DNA of 64,000 nt from Kitasatospora griseola (GTDB lineage: Bacteria; Actinomycetota; Actinomycetes; Streptomycetales; Streptomycetaceae). Under the pieces are notes generated by a model. That model had not been told where the DNA came from, did not search any database, and saw nothing but the letters and a program-made list of their open reading frames with translations. Where the stretch lies: positions 464,851 through 528,850 of the forward strand of contig NZ_BMRI01000001.1 in the NCBI RefSeq assembly GCF_014648555.1, written 5' to 3'. Each line of letters starts with the position of its first letter. Position 1 is the first letter of the stretch. The position numbers and the translations under genes are program-made. This document shows, piece by piece, positions 8,110 through 17,037 of this stretch.

Positions 8110-9246
8110 TCAGCCGCACAGCACCACCAGGTCGTCACGGTGGACGACCTCGCGTTCGTACGCGGCACCGAGCTCCTGGGCCAGGTCTCGCGTGGACCGA
8201 CCGAGCAGACGGGGCAACTCCCTCGCATCAAAGTTGACCAGTCCGCGGGCGACGATGTGACCGTTTTCGCCAAGAAGGTCGACGGGATCACCCGCGACGA
8301 ACTCCCCCTCCACCCCGGTCACTCCGGCCGGGAGAAGCGACTTCCCGCCGTGCACCACCGCCGCCACCGCCCCGTCGTCCAGGGTCAGCGTGCCGCGCGG
8401 CGTGGACGCGTGCTCCAGCCACAGCAGCCGGTCCGCGGAGCGGCTGCCGGTCCGCAGGAACAGCGTGCCGGTGCGCCGGCCCGCCAGCGCGTCGGCCGCC
8501 TGGCTGGCCGCCGTCAGCACCACCGGGATGCCCGCACCGGTAGCGATCCGGGCCGCCTCCACCTTGGTCACCATGCCGCCGGTGCCGACGCCCGCCTTGC
8601 CGGCGCTGCCGACCTCCACGCCCAGCAGGTCCGCCGGGCCGCGCACCACGTCGAGCCGGCTGCTGCCGGGCTTCGCCGGGTCGCCGTCGTACAGGCCGTC
8701 CACGTCCGACAGCAGCACCAGCAGGTCGGCCCGCACCAGGTGCGCCACCAGCGCCGCCAGCCGGTCGTTGTCGCCGAACCGGATCTCGGCGGTGGCCACC
8801 GTGTCGTTCTCGTTGACGATCGGCATCGCGCCCATCGTCAACAGCTGCTCCAGCGTCCGGAACGCGTTCCGGTAGTGCGCCCGCCGGCTGGCGTCCTCGG
8901 CGGTCAGCAGCACCTGCCCGACCCGCACCCCGTACCGCGCGAACGACGCCGTGTAGCGGGCCACCAGCAGGCCCTGCCCGACACTGGCCGCCGCCTGCTG
9001 CCGGGCCAGGTCCTTGGGCCGCTTCTCCAGCCCGAGCGGCGCCAGGCCGGCGGCGATCGCCCCGGACGAGACCAGCACGATCTCCGGCGCGTCCTTCCCC
9101 GTCCGCACCTTCGCCAGCGCGTCCACCAGGGCGTCCACCCGGTCCGCGTCCAGCCCGCCGGCGGCGGTGGTCAACGACGACGAACCGACCTTCACCACGA
9201 TCCGCCGCGCCGAGACGACCTCCTCGCGGAGCAACTGATCCACCAT
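8110..9246 (-). CDS. proB: Glutamate 5-kinase with C-terminal PUA domain
   Basis: It phosphorylates glutamate with ATP, the committed, proline-inhibited step of proline synthesis. The 378-residue protein has the amino-acid kinase start ARRIVVKVGSSSLT and LVSSGAIAAGL. It also has the substrate loop IVNENDTVAT, FGDNDRLAALVA and VGTGGMVTKVEAA. After about residue 275 comes a PUA domain (TPRGTLTLDDGAVAAVVHGGKSLLPAGV...), as in most bacterial ProB. The ATG at 9246 has GGAAGGG about eight bases upstream. A longer frame to 9375 is rejected because the added residues look random and run into a repeat-containing intergenic region. Confidence 0.96.
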   Translation of the reverse strand: MVDQLLREEVVSARRIVVKVGSSSLTTAAGGLDADRVDALVDALAKVRTGKDAPEIVLVSSGAIAAGLAPLGLEKRPKDLARQQAAASVGQGLLVARYTASFARYGVRVGQVLLTAEDASRRAHYRNAFRTLEQLLTMGAMPIVNENDTVATAEIRFGDNDRLAALVAHLVRADLLVLLSDVDGLYDGDPAKPGSSRLDVVRGPADLLGVEVGSAGKAGVGTGGMVTKVEAARIATGAGIPVVLTAASQAADALAGRRTGTLFLRTGSRSADRLLWLEHASTPRGTLTLDDGAVAAVVHGGKSLLPAGVTGVEGEFVAGDPVDLLGENGHIVARGLVNFDARELPRLLGRSTRDLAQELGAAYEREVVHRDDLVVLCG

Positions 9247-9345
9247 CAGTCCGACCCTTCCGACACGACGTCCTGTACGCCCGCAATGTAGCCATCCGGC
9301 ACGCGGGTAACGAAATCCGGGCGCGAAAGCAGTGGGAGCACACAC

Positions 9346-9472
9346 AGGGGCGCGGGGAACTGCGCGAGCGGCCACGCACCGTCAGCAAGGTCGCGAACAC
9401 GTGCAAGTCATTGCCCTGCGTCGCGATCTTGCCGGCGGGTGCCTTCCGCTGCGCGCAGTTCTCCGCGCCCCT
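9346..9472. repeat. Large inverted repeat (21-bp arms) between obgE and proB, Streptomyces REP-like unit
   Basis: The left arm (9346-9366) reads AGGGGCGCGGGGAACTGCG plus CG. The right arm (9452-9472) is its reverse complement with one mismatch (20 of 21 positions). About 85 bases separate them. The AGGGGCGCGGGGAACTGCGCG core is familiar as a dispersed intergenic repeat in Streptomyces genomes (memory, not searched). Here the pair fills most of the 239-base gap downstream of obgE and could act as an obgE terminator or a REP-type element. Confidence 0.7.
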
Positions 9473-9485
9473 GGCTTCGCTCCTG

Positions 9486-10946
9486 CTACTGCTCCAGCTC
9501 CTCGCGGCCGGAGCTGAGCGCCGAGAAGTCCAGGAACTCCTGCTCCGCGGCATCGCGCCCGCGCTGCTTCTCGCGGCGGCGGTCGACGGCGGGTCGCTGG
9601 GTCTCGAAGCGGTGGTCCTCGCCGCGGCGGCCGAGCATCTCGGCGCCGGAGGCCATGGTGGGCTCCCAGTCGAAGACCACGGCGTTCTCATCGGGGCCGA
9701 TGATGACGGTGTCGCCTTCCTTGGCGCCGACCTTCCAGAGTTCCTGCTCGACGCCGAGCCGGGCGAGCCGGTCGGCGAGGTAGCCGACGGCCTCGTCGTT
9801 GGCGAAGTCGGTCTGGCGGACCCAGCGTTCGGGCTTGACGCCGCGGATGCGGTACGCGCCGTCCTCTTCCTCGATGGTGAAGCCGGCGTCGTCCACGGCG
9901 GTCGGCCGGATGACGATGCGGGTGTTCTCCTGGACCGGCTTGGCGGCGCGGGCGGCGGAGACGATCTCGGCGAGGGCGTAGGAGAGTTCGCGCAGGCCCT
10001 TGTGGGCGAGCGCGGAGACCTCGAAGACCCGGTAGCCGCGCTCCTCCAGCGAGGCGCGGGTGAGGTCGGCGATGTCCTGGCCGTCCGGGACGTCGATCTT
10101 GTTGAGGGCGACCAGTCGCGGCCGGTCCTCCAGACCGCCGTACTGGGCGAGTTCGTCCTCGATGGTCTCCAGGTCGGTGAGCGGGTCGCGGCCCGGCTCC
10201 AGGGTGGCGCAGTCGAGGACGTGGACGAGCACCTCACAGCGCTCGACGTGCCGCAGGAACTCCAGGCCGAGGCCCTTGCCCTGGCTGGCGCCGGGGATCA
10301 GGCCGGGCACGTCGGCGATCGTGTAGACGGTCGAACCGGCGGTCACCACACCGAGGTTGGGGACGAGGGTGGTGAACGGGTAGTCGGCGATCTTCGGCTT
10401 CGCGGCGGAGAGCACCGAGATCAGCGAGGACTTGCCGGCGCTCGGGTAGCCGACCAGCGCGACGTCGGCGACGGACTTGAGCTCCATCACGATGTCGCGG
10501 GCCTCGCCGGGCTCGCCGAGCAGGGCGAAGCCGGGGGCCTTGCGACGGGCGGAGGCGAGTGCGGCGTTGCCGAGGCCGCCGCGGCCGCCCTGGGCGGCGA
10601 CGAAGGTGGTGCCGTGGCCGACCAGGTCGGCCAGCACGTTGCCCTTGCGGTCGAGGACGACGGTGCCGTCCGGGACGGGCAGGACCAGGCCCTGGCCCTC
10701 GGCGCCGGTGCGGTGACCGCCGGCGCCGGGCTTGCCGTTGGTGGCCTTGCGCTTGGGCGAGTGGTGGTACTCGAGCAGGGTGGTGACCTGCGAGTCCACC
10801 ACCAGCGTCACCGAGCCGCCCTCGCCGCCGTTGCCCCCGTCGGGGCCGCCGAGCGGCTTGAACTTCTCACGGTGCACGGAGGCGCAGCCGTGGCCCCCGT
10901 TACCCGCGGCGACGTGCAGTTCGACGCGGTCCACGAAGGTGGTCAT
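9486..10946 (-). CDS. obgE: Obg family GTPase with OCT domain
   Basis: An essential, ribosome-associated GTPase; in Streptomyces Obg links GTP levels to sporulation. The 486-residue protein has the Gly-rich Obg fold (residues 1-160, e.g. [17 protein letters not shown]). The G domain starts at about 161, with P-loop GYPSAGKSS at 166-174, DVPG for G3 and LNKIDVPD for G4. The C-terminal OCT domain ends near [26 protein letters not shown]. The ATG at 10946 has GGAGG eight bases upstream. It lies downstream of rplU and rpmA, the usual order, with a hairpin between rpmA and obgE that may lower its expression relative to the ribosomal genes. Confidence 0.97.
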   Translation of the reverse strand: MTTFVDRVELHVAAGNGGHGCASVHREKFKPLGGPDGGNGGEGGSVTLVVDSQVTTLLEYHHSPKRKATNGKPGAGGHRTGAEGQGLVLPVPDGTVVLDRKGNVLADLVGHGTTFVAAQGGRGGLGNAALASARRKAPGFALLGEPGEARDIVMELKSVADVALVGYPSAGKSSLISVLSAAKPKIADYPFTTLVPNLGVVTAGSTVYTIADVPGLIPGASQGKGLGLEFLRHVERCEVLVHVLDCATLEPGRDPLTDLETIEDELAQYGGLEDRPRLVALNKIDVPDGQDIADLTRASLEERGYRVFEVSALAHKGLRELSYALAEIVSAARAAKPVQENTRIVIRPTAVDDAGFTIEEEDGAYRIRGVKPERWVRQTDFANDEAVGYLADRLARLGVEQELWKVGAKEGDTVIIGPDENAVVFDWEPTMASGAEMLGRRGEDHRFETQRPAVDRRREKQRGRDAAEQEFLDFSALSSGREELEQ

Positions 10947-10994
10947 GTGTCTGCCTCCAGTGCGATGAGAAAAGTGGTCCTGCTGGTAAAGCAC

Positions 10995-11029
10995 GAAGGG
11001 TGGGCCCGGATAGTCCCGGCCCACCCTTC
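10995..11029 (-). terminator. Hairpin between rpmA and obgE
   Basis: Perfect 12-bp arms GAAGGGTGGGCC (10995-11006) and GGCCCACCCTTC (11018-11029) enclose an 11-base loop. It starts 20 bases after the rpmA stop and ends about 50 bases before the obgE start, so it may act as a partial terminator. Confidence 0.7.
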
Positions 11030-11048
11030 ACAGCGAGTCTGTACAGAC

Positions 11049-11306
11049 TCAGGCCTCGACGGCCACGATGTTGACGACCTTGCGGCCGCGACGGTTGCCG
11101 AACTGCACGGCACCGGCGGTCAGGGCGAACAGGGTGTCGTCGCCACCACGGCCGACGTTCGCACCCGGGTGGAAGTGGGTGCCACGCTGGCGGACGATGA
11201 TCTCGCCGGCGGAGACGACCTGACCACCGAAGCGCTTCACGCCGAGGCGCTGAGCGTTCGAGTCACGACCGTTGCGAGTGGAACTCGCACCCTTCTTGTG
11301 TGCCAT
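11049..11306 (-). CDS. rpmA: 50S ribosomal protein L27
   Basis: A component of the large ribosomal subunit near the peptidyl-transferase centre. The 85-residue protein begins [29 protein letters not shown]. It continues [29 protein letters not shown], both standard L27 motifs. There is no N-terminal extension of the kind cleaved by Prp in Firmicutes. It follows rplU by 39 bases and precedes obgE on the same strand. Confidence 0.98.
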   Translation of the reverse strand: MAHKKGASSTRNGRDSNAQRLGVKRFGGQVVSAGEIIVRQRGTHFHPGANVGRGGDDTLFALTAGAVQFGNRRGRKVVNIVAVEA

Positions 11307-11345
11307 CTGGCTATCCCCTTTCTAGGAAGACCGCAGTAAGTGTGA

Positions 11346-11663
11346 TTACTTGCTGACCGAGTCGATGCTGGTGATGCGCACCGCGGTGTACTTCTGGCGG
11401 TGGCCCTGACGACGGCGGTAGCCGGTCTTGTTCTTGTAGCGCAGGATGACGATCTTGTCGCCCTTGGTCTGGTCGACGACCTCGGCGTGAGCCTTCACGC
11501 CACCGAGCACCCACGGGTCGGAGGTGATGGACTCACCGTCGACGATGAGGATGGTCGAGAGCTCGACCGAGTCACCCGGCTTGGCTTCGATACGGTCGAT
11601 CTCCAGCACGTCGCCCACGGCAACCTTGTGCTGGCGGCCGCCGGCGCGAACGATCGCGTACAT
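11346..11663 (-). CDS. rplU: 50S ribosomal protein L21
   Basis: A large-subunit ribosomal protein that binds 23S rRNA. The 105-residue sequence starts [30 protein letters not shown] and ends with the conserved basic block [24 protein letters not shown]. The start ATG is preceded by AGGAAAGTAGG. It leads the rplU-rpmA-obgE cluster, downstream of rne and its terminator, so it should have its own promoter in the roughly 190-base gap upstream. Confidence 0.98.
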   Translation of the reverse strand: MYAIVRAGGRQHKVAVGDVLEIDRIEAKPGDSVELSTILIVDGESITSDPWVLGGVKAHAEVVDQTKGDKIVILRYKNKTGYRRRQGHRQKYTAVRITSIDSVSK

Positions 11664-11788
11664 GCGGTACCTACTTTCCTAACTCGGTCGGAGCTCCGGA
11701 TGCCAGCAGCCTGGGTATGGACACAGGCCGCCTCCCCCGAAAAGAGCCGGAACCGGCCCTCGTCCAGGAGGTGAGGTGCTCAGGAGCA

Positions 11789-11812
11789 TGGCGTCAACAC
11801 GCCGAGGGTCAA
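11789..11812 (-). promoter_or_regulatory. Possible rplU promoter
   Basis: On the minus strand TTGACC (complement of 11807-11812) is a good -35 match about 145 bases upstream of the rplU start and just after the rne terminator. About 17 bases further on is a weak -10 candidate (ATGCTC). A second TTGACG lies close by, so the exact start site is uncertain. Confidence 0.35.
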
Positions 11813-11855
11813 GAATACGGACCGGTCCAGCCGAAGACAAACCGGGCCGTACAGC

Positions 11856-11894
11856 GGGCCGGGACCGCCACCGGATCGGTGGCGGTCCCGGCCC
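11856..11894 (-). terminator. Strong terminator after rne
   Basis: Perfect 18-bp arms (11856-11873 and 11877-11894, beginning GGGCCGGGACCGCCACCG) surround a 3-base loop. It begins 7 bases after the rne stop codon. It should separate rne transcription from rplU. Confidence 0.85.
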
Positions 11895-11900
11895 CGGGGC

Positions 11901-14900
11901 TCACTCTGCGGCGCCGTCACCTTCGGCGGCCGCGGCCTTCTTGGCCGCCGCGCTCGTCCGCTTGGTGGCGGTCTTGCGGGCGGTGGTCTTCTTGGCGGCC
12001 GTGGCGGTGGTCTTCTTCGCCGCGGCCTTCTTGGCGGTGGTGGTCTTCTTCGCGGCCGTCGTCTTGGCAGCCGTCGTCTTGGCGGCCGCCTTGCGGGGGG
12101 CCCGCTTCTTCGGCGCCGGCTCCTCGACGGGCTCCTCGGCCTCGGGCTCCACCGCGGCCACGGCCTCGGCCGTCACCTCGGCAGCGGTCTCGGCGACCGG
12201 CTGCTCGGCGGCGGACTTCTCCGCGGCGCTCAGCGCGGCCTCCATCGCGGCCTCGGCGCGGGCCTGCAGCACCACGATCTCGGCCTCGCCGGACGCCCCG
12301 GCCGGAGCGGTGGCCTTGCGCACCGCGCGGCGCCGGGTGCGAGCCGGGGCCGCCGCGGCCGGCGGGATCTCCACCAGGCTCGGCTTCTCCTCGACGACCG
12401 GCTCGGCCGCCACGGGCTCCTCGACCGCGACCGGCTCGACGATCTCCTCGACCTCGACGACGGGCTCCTCGACGGCCTCGACCGGCTCGACGCTCTCGAC
12501 CGTCTCGACGGCCTCCGCCTCGGCCTGCCCGGCCCCGCCGCGGCCCCGGCGACGGCGCTTGCCGCCGCCCTCGCCCGCAGCGGCGGTGGTGGTGGTCGCC
12601 GCGGCGGCGCCGCCGCCGTGGCTGTGCGGCTGGTCCATGTGGACGATCACGCCGCGGCCGTTGCAGTGCACACAGGGCTCGGAGAAGGACTCCAGCAGGC
12701 CCTGGCCGACCCGCTTGCGGGTCATCTGGACCAGGCCGAGCGAGGTGACCTCGGCCACCTGGTGCTTGGTGCGGTCGCGGCCCAGGCACTCCAGCAGGCG
12801 GCGCAGCACCAGGTCCCGGTTGGACTCCAGCACCATGTCGATGAAGTCGATCACGATGATGCCGCCGAGGTCGCGCAGCCGCAGCTGGCGGACGATCTCC
12901 TCGGCCGCCTCGATGTTGTTGCGGGTGACGGTCTCTTCGAGGTTGCCGCCCTGGCCGACGAACTTGCCGGTGTTGACGTCGACGACGACCATCGCCTCGG
13001 TCCGGTCGATCACCAGCGAGCCGCCGGAGGGCAGCCAGACCTTGCGGTCCAGCGCCTTCATCAGCTGCTCGTCGATCCGGTACGTGGCGAACACGTCGAC
13101 ATCCGAGGTCCACTTCTGCAGGCGCTCGGTGAGGTCGGGGGCCACGTTGGAGACGTAATCGTGGATGGTGCTCCACGCGTCCGCGCCGCTGACGATGACC
13201 TTGGTGAAGTCCTCGTTGAAGATGTCGCGGACCACGCGCACCGTCATGTCGGGCTCGCCGTAGAGCAGCGCCGGGGCGTTGCCGGAGGCGGCCTTCTTCT
13301 GGATCTCCTCCCACTGCGTCTGCAGGCGCTGGACGTCGCGGGTCAGCTCCTCCTCGGAGGCGCCCTCGGCGGCGGTGCGGACGATCACGCCCGCGTCGTC
13401 CGGGACGATCTTCTTGAGGATCTGCTTGAGGCGGGCCCGCTCGTTCTCCGGCAGCTTGCGGGAGATGCCGGTCATCGAGCCCTCGGGCACGTACACCAGG
13501 TAGCGGCCGGGCAGCGAGATCTGGCTGGTCAGGCGGGCGCCCTTGTGGCCGATCGGGTCCTTGGAGACCTGCACCAGCACGGACTGGCCGGACTTCAGCA
13601 CCGACTCGATCCGGCGCGGGCCGCTGTGGCCGCCGAGCGCGCCGAAGTTGACCTCGCCGGCGTACAGCACGGCGTTGCGGCCCTTGCCGATGTCGACGAA
13701 CGCGGCCTCCATCGACGGCAGCACGTTCTGCACCTTGCCCAGGTACACGTTGCCGACGTAGCTGGTGGCCTGCTCCTTGTTGACGTAGTGCTCGACCAGC
13801 ACGCCGTCCTCGAGCACGCCGATCTGGGTGCGGGTGCCGGTCTGGCGGACCACCATGACCCGCTCGACGGACTCGCGACGGGCCAGGAACTCGGCCTCGG
13901 TGATGATCGGCACCCGGCGGCGGCCCAGCTCGCGACCCTCGCGGCGGCGCTGCTTCTTGGCCTCCAGGCGGGTGGAGCCCTTGATGGACTGCACCTCGTC
14001 CGGGTCGAACGCGGGCTCGGTGGAGCGGCGGCGCGGCTCGCGGACCTTCACCACGGTGCGCACGCCGTCCTCGGTGGTCTCGCCTGCGTCGGCACCGCCC
14101 TCGCCGCTGCGGCGGCGACGGCGACGGCGGCGGCGCGAGGAGGACAGGCCGGCGGCCAGGTCGTCCTCGCCTTCGTCCTCGTCCTCGTCGTGGCCGTCCT
14201 GGGCCTCGGACTCCTCGTGGGCGCCCTCGACCTCGGTCTCGACGGTCTCGGTCGGCTCGCCCGCGTCCTCGGCGTCACCGCGACGGCGGCGGCGGCCACC
14301 CCGACGGCGGCGGCGGGACGGACGGTCGTCCTCCCACTCCGACTCCTGCTCCGGTCCGGCAGCGGGCGCCTCGACCTCGGCCGGGGCCTCGGCCTTCACC
14401 GGCGGGGCGGCCTTCACCGGCTCCGCGGCCTTCGCGGGCTGAGCGGCGGCCTTGGCGCCCCTGCCGCCCTTCCCGGCCTGCTGGACGCGCACCTGGGTGC
14501 GCACCCGGCGGCGGCGGCCGACGCCGCTGTACTCGAACTCGTCGTCGCCCTCGCCCTCGTCCTCGACCTGCGGCGCGGCGGCCTGGGCCGGCTCGGCCTT
14601 GGCAGCGGGCGCGGCCTTGGCAGCGGCGGCAGTGGGCGCGGGCTCCTGGAAGACCGGGGCCTGGAAGATCGCGGTGGAGGGGCGGACGGCACGGCGGCGG
14701 GCGCGCGGCGGCTCGGCGGAGGCCTCGACGACGGGCTCGGCGACCGGCTCCTCGACGACCGGCTCGGCCTCGGGCTCCTCCTCGACGACCGGCTCCTCGG
14801 CCGCGACGGGGCTCTGGGCGGGCGCGGAGACCCGCTTACGCGCTCGGCGGGCACGAGCGGGCTTCTCCTCGGCGACCGGCTCGGCGGCGGGCTCCTCGGC

Positions 14901-15317
14901 CGCGGGCTCCTCGACGACCGGCTCCTCGGCCGCGACGGGGCTCTGGGCAGGCGCGGAGACGCGCTTGCGCGCCCGGCGGGCACGAGCGGGCTTCTCCTCC
15001 GCGGCCGGCTCGGCGGCGGACTCCTCGACGACCGGCTCGGCGGCGACGGGGGCGGTCTCCGGCGCGCCGGCCGGGGACTCGGCGCGCTTACGGGTGCGCC
15101 GGGCCCGGGCGGGCTTCTCGGCGGCCGGCGGCTCCTCGGCGCTCGCCGGGGCGGCCGCGACGACGGTCTCGGCGCCCTCGGTGGCAGCGCCCTGCGGGGA
15201 GCCGGCCGGGCGGGAGACCGCCCGGCGACGGCGGCGCGGCGGGGCGGCGGAGGCGCCGTCGTCGGTGTTGTCGGTGTTGTCGGCCGCAGCGGACTGCGGT
15301 TCGGTGTTTTCGAGCAT
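11901..15317 (-). CDS. rne: Ribonuclease E/G family endoribonuclease with long repetitive flanking regions
   Basis: The main endoribonuclease for mRNA decay and rRNA processing. The 1138-residue protein has a Glu/Ala/Pro/Arg-rich N-terminal region of roughly 480 residues. The catalytic core follows: S1 domain near VGNVYLGKVQNVLPSMEAAFVDIGKGRNAVLY, then GGSLVIDRTEAMVVVDVNTG, IVIDFIDM and the Zn-link-like CVHCNGRGV. The C-terminus is acidic and then Lys/Ala/Thr-rich (KTTAAKTTAAKK-type), like histone H1 tails. In Streptomyces the catalytic domain is central between two disordered arms, as here. A 31-residue block (EEKPARARRARKRVS...) occurs twice, 43 residues apart, with a third, poorer copy before them. 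The start at MLENTEP (15317) is preferred over an upstream frame with no ribosome site. Confidence 0.95.
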   Translation of the reverse strand: MLENTEPQSAAADNTDNTDDGASAAPPRRRRRAVSRPAGSPQGAATEGAETVVAAAPASAEEPPAAEKPARARRTRKRAESPAGAPETAPVAAEPVVEESAAEPAAEEKPARARRARKRVSAPAQSPVAAEEPVVEEPAAEEPAAEPVAEEKPARARRARKRVSAPAQSPVAAEEPVVEEEPEAEPVVEEPVAEPVVEASAEPPRARRRAVRPSTAIFQAPVFQEPAPTAAAAKAAPAAKAEPAQAAAPQVEDEGEGDDEFEYSGVGRRRRVRTQVRVQQAGKGGRGAKAAAQPAKAAEPVKAAPPVKAEAPAEVEAPAAGPEQESEWEDDRPSRRRRRGGRRRRRGDAEDAGEPTETVETEVEGAHEESEAQDGHDEDEDEGEDDLAAGLSSSRRRRRRRRRSGEGGADAGETTEDGVRTVVKVREPRRRSTEPAFDPDEVQSIKGSTRLEAKKQRRREGRELGRRRVPIITEAEFLARRESVERVMVVRQTGTRTQIGVLEDGVLVEHYVNKEQATSYVGNVYLGKVQNVLPSMEAAFVDIGKGRNAVLYAGEVNFGALGGHSGPRRIESVLKSGQSVLVQVSKDPIGHKGARLTSQISLPGRYLVYVPEGSMTGISRKLPENERARLKQILKKIVPDDAGVIVRTAAEGASEEELTRDVQRLQTQWEEIQKKAASGNAPALLYGEPDMTVRVVRDIFNEDFTKVIVSGADAWSTIHDYVSNVAPDLTERLQKWTSDVDVFATYRIDEQLMKALDRKVWLPSGGSLVIDRTEAMVVVDVNTGKFVGQGGNLEETVTRNNIEAAEEIVRQLRLRDLGGIIVIDFIDMVLESNRDLVLRRLLECLGRDRTKHQVAEVTSLGLVQMTRKRVGQGLLESFSEPCVHCNGRGVIVHMDQPHSHGGGAAAATTTTAAAGEGGGKRRRRGRGGAGQAEAEAVETVESVEPVEAVEEPVVEVEEIVEPVAVEEPVAAEPVVEEKPSLVEIPPAAAAPARTRRRAVRKATAPAGASGEAEIVVLQARAEAAMEAALSAAEKSAAEQPVAETAAEVTAEAVAAVEPEAEEPVEEPAPKKRAPRKAAAKTTAAKTTAAKKTTTAKKAAAKKTTATAAKKTTARKTATKRTSAAAKKAAAAEGDGAAE
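14778..14999 (-). repeat. In-gene direct repeat in rne (two 93-bp copies)
   Basis: Copies at 14907-14999 and 14778-14870 encode the same 31 residues (EEKPARARRARKRVSAPAQS... ending EEPVVEE) with a 129-base period. The DNA differs at only a few third positions. A weaker third copy lies upstream near residues 67-99. Confidence 0.85.
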
Positions 15318-15680
15318 GCGGGTGTGTCTCCCGTCAGGCCCCCGGGCTCCGCATCCGGGCACGACGTGCCACCGCTTTCACCAGCCGGCCGCGCCTTTCG
15401 GGCGGTTCCGGCTCCCACGGTGCCGTCGTTCGGACGCGAGGCCGCACAGGGGCTCGTAGTCTCGCTCGACCCCCGCACGGCGCGGGAAGTCGAAAAGTCT
15501 TCTGGTCTGACCAGTCTTCTCAGTTTTCAAGCGGCCGGGCCGAGGGTGGCCGGGCCTGCACGCAACGACGCTCGCTCCCCTGGGGAGCCGCGGAGGCCGG
15601 GGAGCCGCAGGCCCGGAGATGAGCTCCGTGCCTGCGCTCCCGCCCACTCGGCGGACGGCGGATGCGCGCGGCGGGGCGGC
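15318..15680. other. Gene-free stretch upstream of rne
   Basis: This 363-base gap lies between the radical SAM-associated gene and rne. No convincing gene is present. It contains the palindrome CTGGTCTGACCAG (15502-15514) inside an AT-richer patch with repeated GTCTTC, a likely control region for rne. No clear -10/-35 pair could be fixed. Confidence 0.5.
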
Positions 15681-16454
15681 CTACCGGCCGACCTCGGCCG
15701 CGGCGCGGTCGAGCGCCAGCGGGTCGGTCACCGTGCCGGTCTGCTCGTCGAGCGGCCCCTGCGCCAGCCTGGTCACCTCTGCGGGGACCGGCGGCGCGAG
15801 GTCGGCCGTCGAACGGAGGCCGGACAATACGTCGTCGGGTCGTACGGCGGGTGTGGCGTGTCGTACTACCAGGCGCAGTATCGCACAGGGAGCAGCCGTA
15901 CGAACATCGTCCGCACCCTGGGTGAGTGTGTCGTCACCGATCCCGACCTGCACGGAGCCTTCCGGGAGCAGTTCCATGGCGGCGACGGCGGCACGCGCAT
16001 CGAAAGTGCGCAGGCCGTTCTTGGTCATCCGCTGCACCTCGACCGCCTCGGCGGCCAGGAAGACGCCGGCGGCCCGCTCGGCCTCCGCGGGCTCGACGCC
16101 GGGCAGGCGCAGCAGCCACTCGGACGCCTCCAGCCGCTCGACGAAGTTGCTGGTGCGGACCTCGACGGCGTCGGTGATGTCCAGACCGGGCGGCAGCGAC
16201 TCGTCGAGTTGGCGACGCAGCGCCTCCGGGTCGCGGGCAGCGGCGAGGCCGATCTCCAGGTACTCGGCCTCACTGGCGGTACCGGTCGGGGCGGCGTTCG
16301 CGTAGGAGACCTTCGGGTGCGGGGTGAAGCCCGCGGAGTAGGCCATCGGGACGGCCGAGCGGCGGAGCGCGCGCTCGAACGCCCGCTGGAAGTCCCGGTG
16401 GCTGGTGAAGCGCAGACGGCCGCGCTTGGTGTAGCGCAGACGGATGCGCTGCAC
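15681..16454 (-). CDS. TIGR03936 family radical SAM-associated protein (DUF2344)
   Basis: A 257-residue protein starting MQRIRLRYTKRGRLRFTSHRDFQRAFERALRRSAVPMAYSAGFTPHPKVSYA, the signature of the DUF2344/TIGR03936 family. These proteins normally sit beside, or are fused to, a TIGR03960 B12-binding radical SAM protein. The pair is widespread in actinobacteria and near rne, but its reaction is not established. Here the partner gene is 17391-19325, and a vapBC module has come between them. The start is a GTG with no clear ribosome site, so the N-terminus is provisional although the family usually begins at this point. Confidence 0.85.
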   Translation of the reverse strand: MQRIRLRYTKRGRLRFTSHRDFQRAFERALRRSAVPMAYSAGFTPHPKVSYANAAPTGTASEAEYLEIGLAAARDPEALRRQLDESLPPGLDITDAVEVRTSNFVERLEASEWLLRLPGVEPAEAERAAGVFLAAEAVEVQRMTKNGLRTFDARAAVAAMELLPEGSVQVGIGDDTLTQGADDVRTAAPCAILRLVVRHATPAVRPDDVLSGLRSTADLAPPVPAEVTRLAQGPLDEQTGTVTDPLALDRAAAEVGR

Positions 16455-16608
16455 CGTCGGCGCGGGCGGCGGACCGTCGGGCGTGCGGCGTGCCAGGGAG
16501 CTCAGTCCTTCGTCAGTGTGTCCCCGTCCGGCCTCGCACCGCTTGCGGCTCCGGCCGAACTCTGTCGTTCCAAGGGTACGCGGTACCCCACCCCACCCGC
16601 GCCGGGCG

Positions 16609-17037
16609 TCAGGCGACGGTCCCGGGCTCCGCCAGCCAGCGGGTCTTCAGCTCGCTGTGCTCAGCCAGGGTCTCGAAATCCCGGTCGTAGTGCAGCACCG
16701 CGAGCCCGTGGTGCATCGCGGTGACGGCGACCAGCAGGTCGACCGTCCCGGCGGAACGGTGACAGCCGGCATCGCCGAGTGCCGTACGCAGCTCCGCGAC
16801 CCTGCGGCCGGCATCCTCCGGCAGCGTCCACCAGGTGTAGAGCGCGGAGAACTGCGTTGCCATGGCCCGCAGTTCGGCACCGGAGCGGGCCGAGTACAGG
16901 AGTTCGTCCTCGGTGGGCCAGCACATCCCGATCAGTCCGGCCGAGAGTTCGTAGCCCCAAGCGGCCAGCAGCGCCGGGGAGCGGGGCAACCTCGCCGCAG
17001 CCGAGGTGTCGATCAGGAACTGCTCCCGGCTTCCCAT
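16609..17037 (-). CDS. vapC: VapC-family PIN-domain toxin
   Basis: A 142-residue PIN-domain ribonuclease, probably the toxin of a type II toxin-antitoxin pair. Acidic residues expected to hold Mg or Mn are visible: D10 in FLIDTSAA, E45 in PTEDELLYSA, D100 in GTVDLLVAVTA and D118/D120 in LHYDRDFETL. Such toxins cleave tRNA or rRNA when free of antitoxin. Its start overlaps the antitoxin gene by 25 bases, the usual coupling. The module lies between two genes that are normally adjacent, which suggests insertion. Confidence 0.9.
   Translation of the reverse strand: MGSREQFLIDTSAAARLPRSPALLAAWGYELSAGLIGMCWPTEDELLYSARSGAELRAMATQFSALYTWWTLPEDAGRRVAELRTALGDAGCHRSAGTVDLLVAVTAMHHGLAVLHYDRDFETLAEHSELKTRWLAEPGTVA

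Noticed and set aside
7934-8119. Longer N-terminus for the gene between proA and proB
   Set aside because: The GTG overlapping the proB stop is attractive, but the ~62 added residues are low-complexity Gly/Pro/Arg with no conserved look. It is not excluded.
9247-9375. 43-residue N-terminal extension of proB
   Set aside because: The ATG at 9246 has a good ribosome site and matches family length; the extra codons read like non-coding DNA and run into the repeat region.
15502-15514. CTGGTCTGACCAG upstream of rne as a DasR element
   Set aside because: It is one base short of the DasR half-site spacing and rne has no link to aminosugars. It is kept only as an unexplained palindrome.
12618-16724. 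Very long plus-strand open frame opposite rne and the DUF2344 gene
   Set aside because: It is a high-GC antisense shadow: Gly/Leu/Arg/Ala-rich without motifs, crossing a true gene boundary and opposing well-supported proteins.
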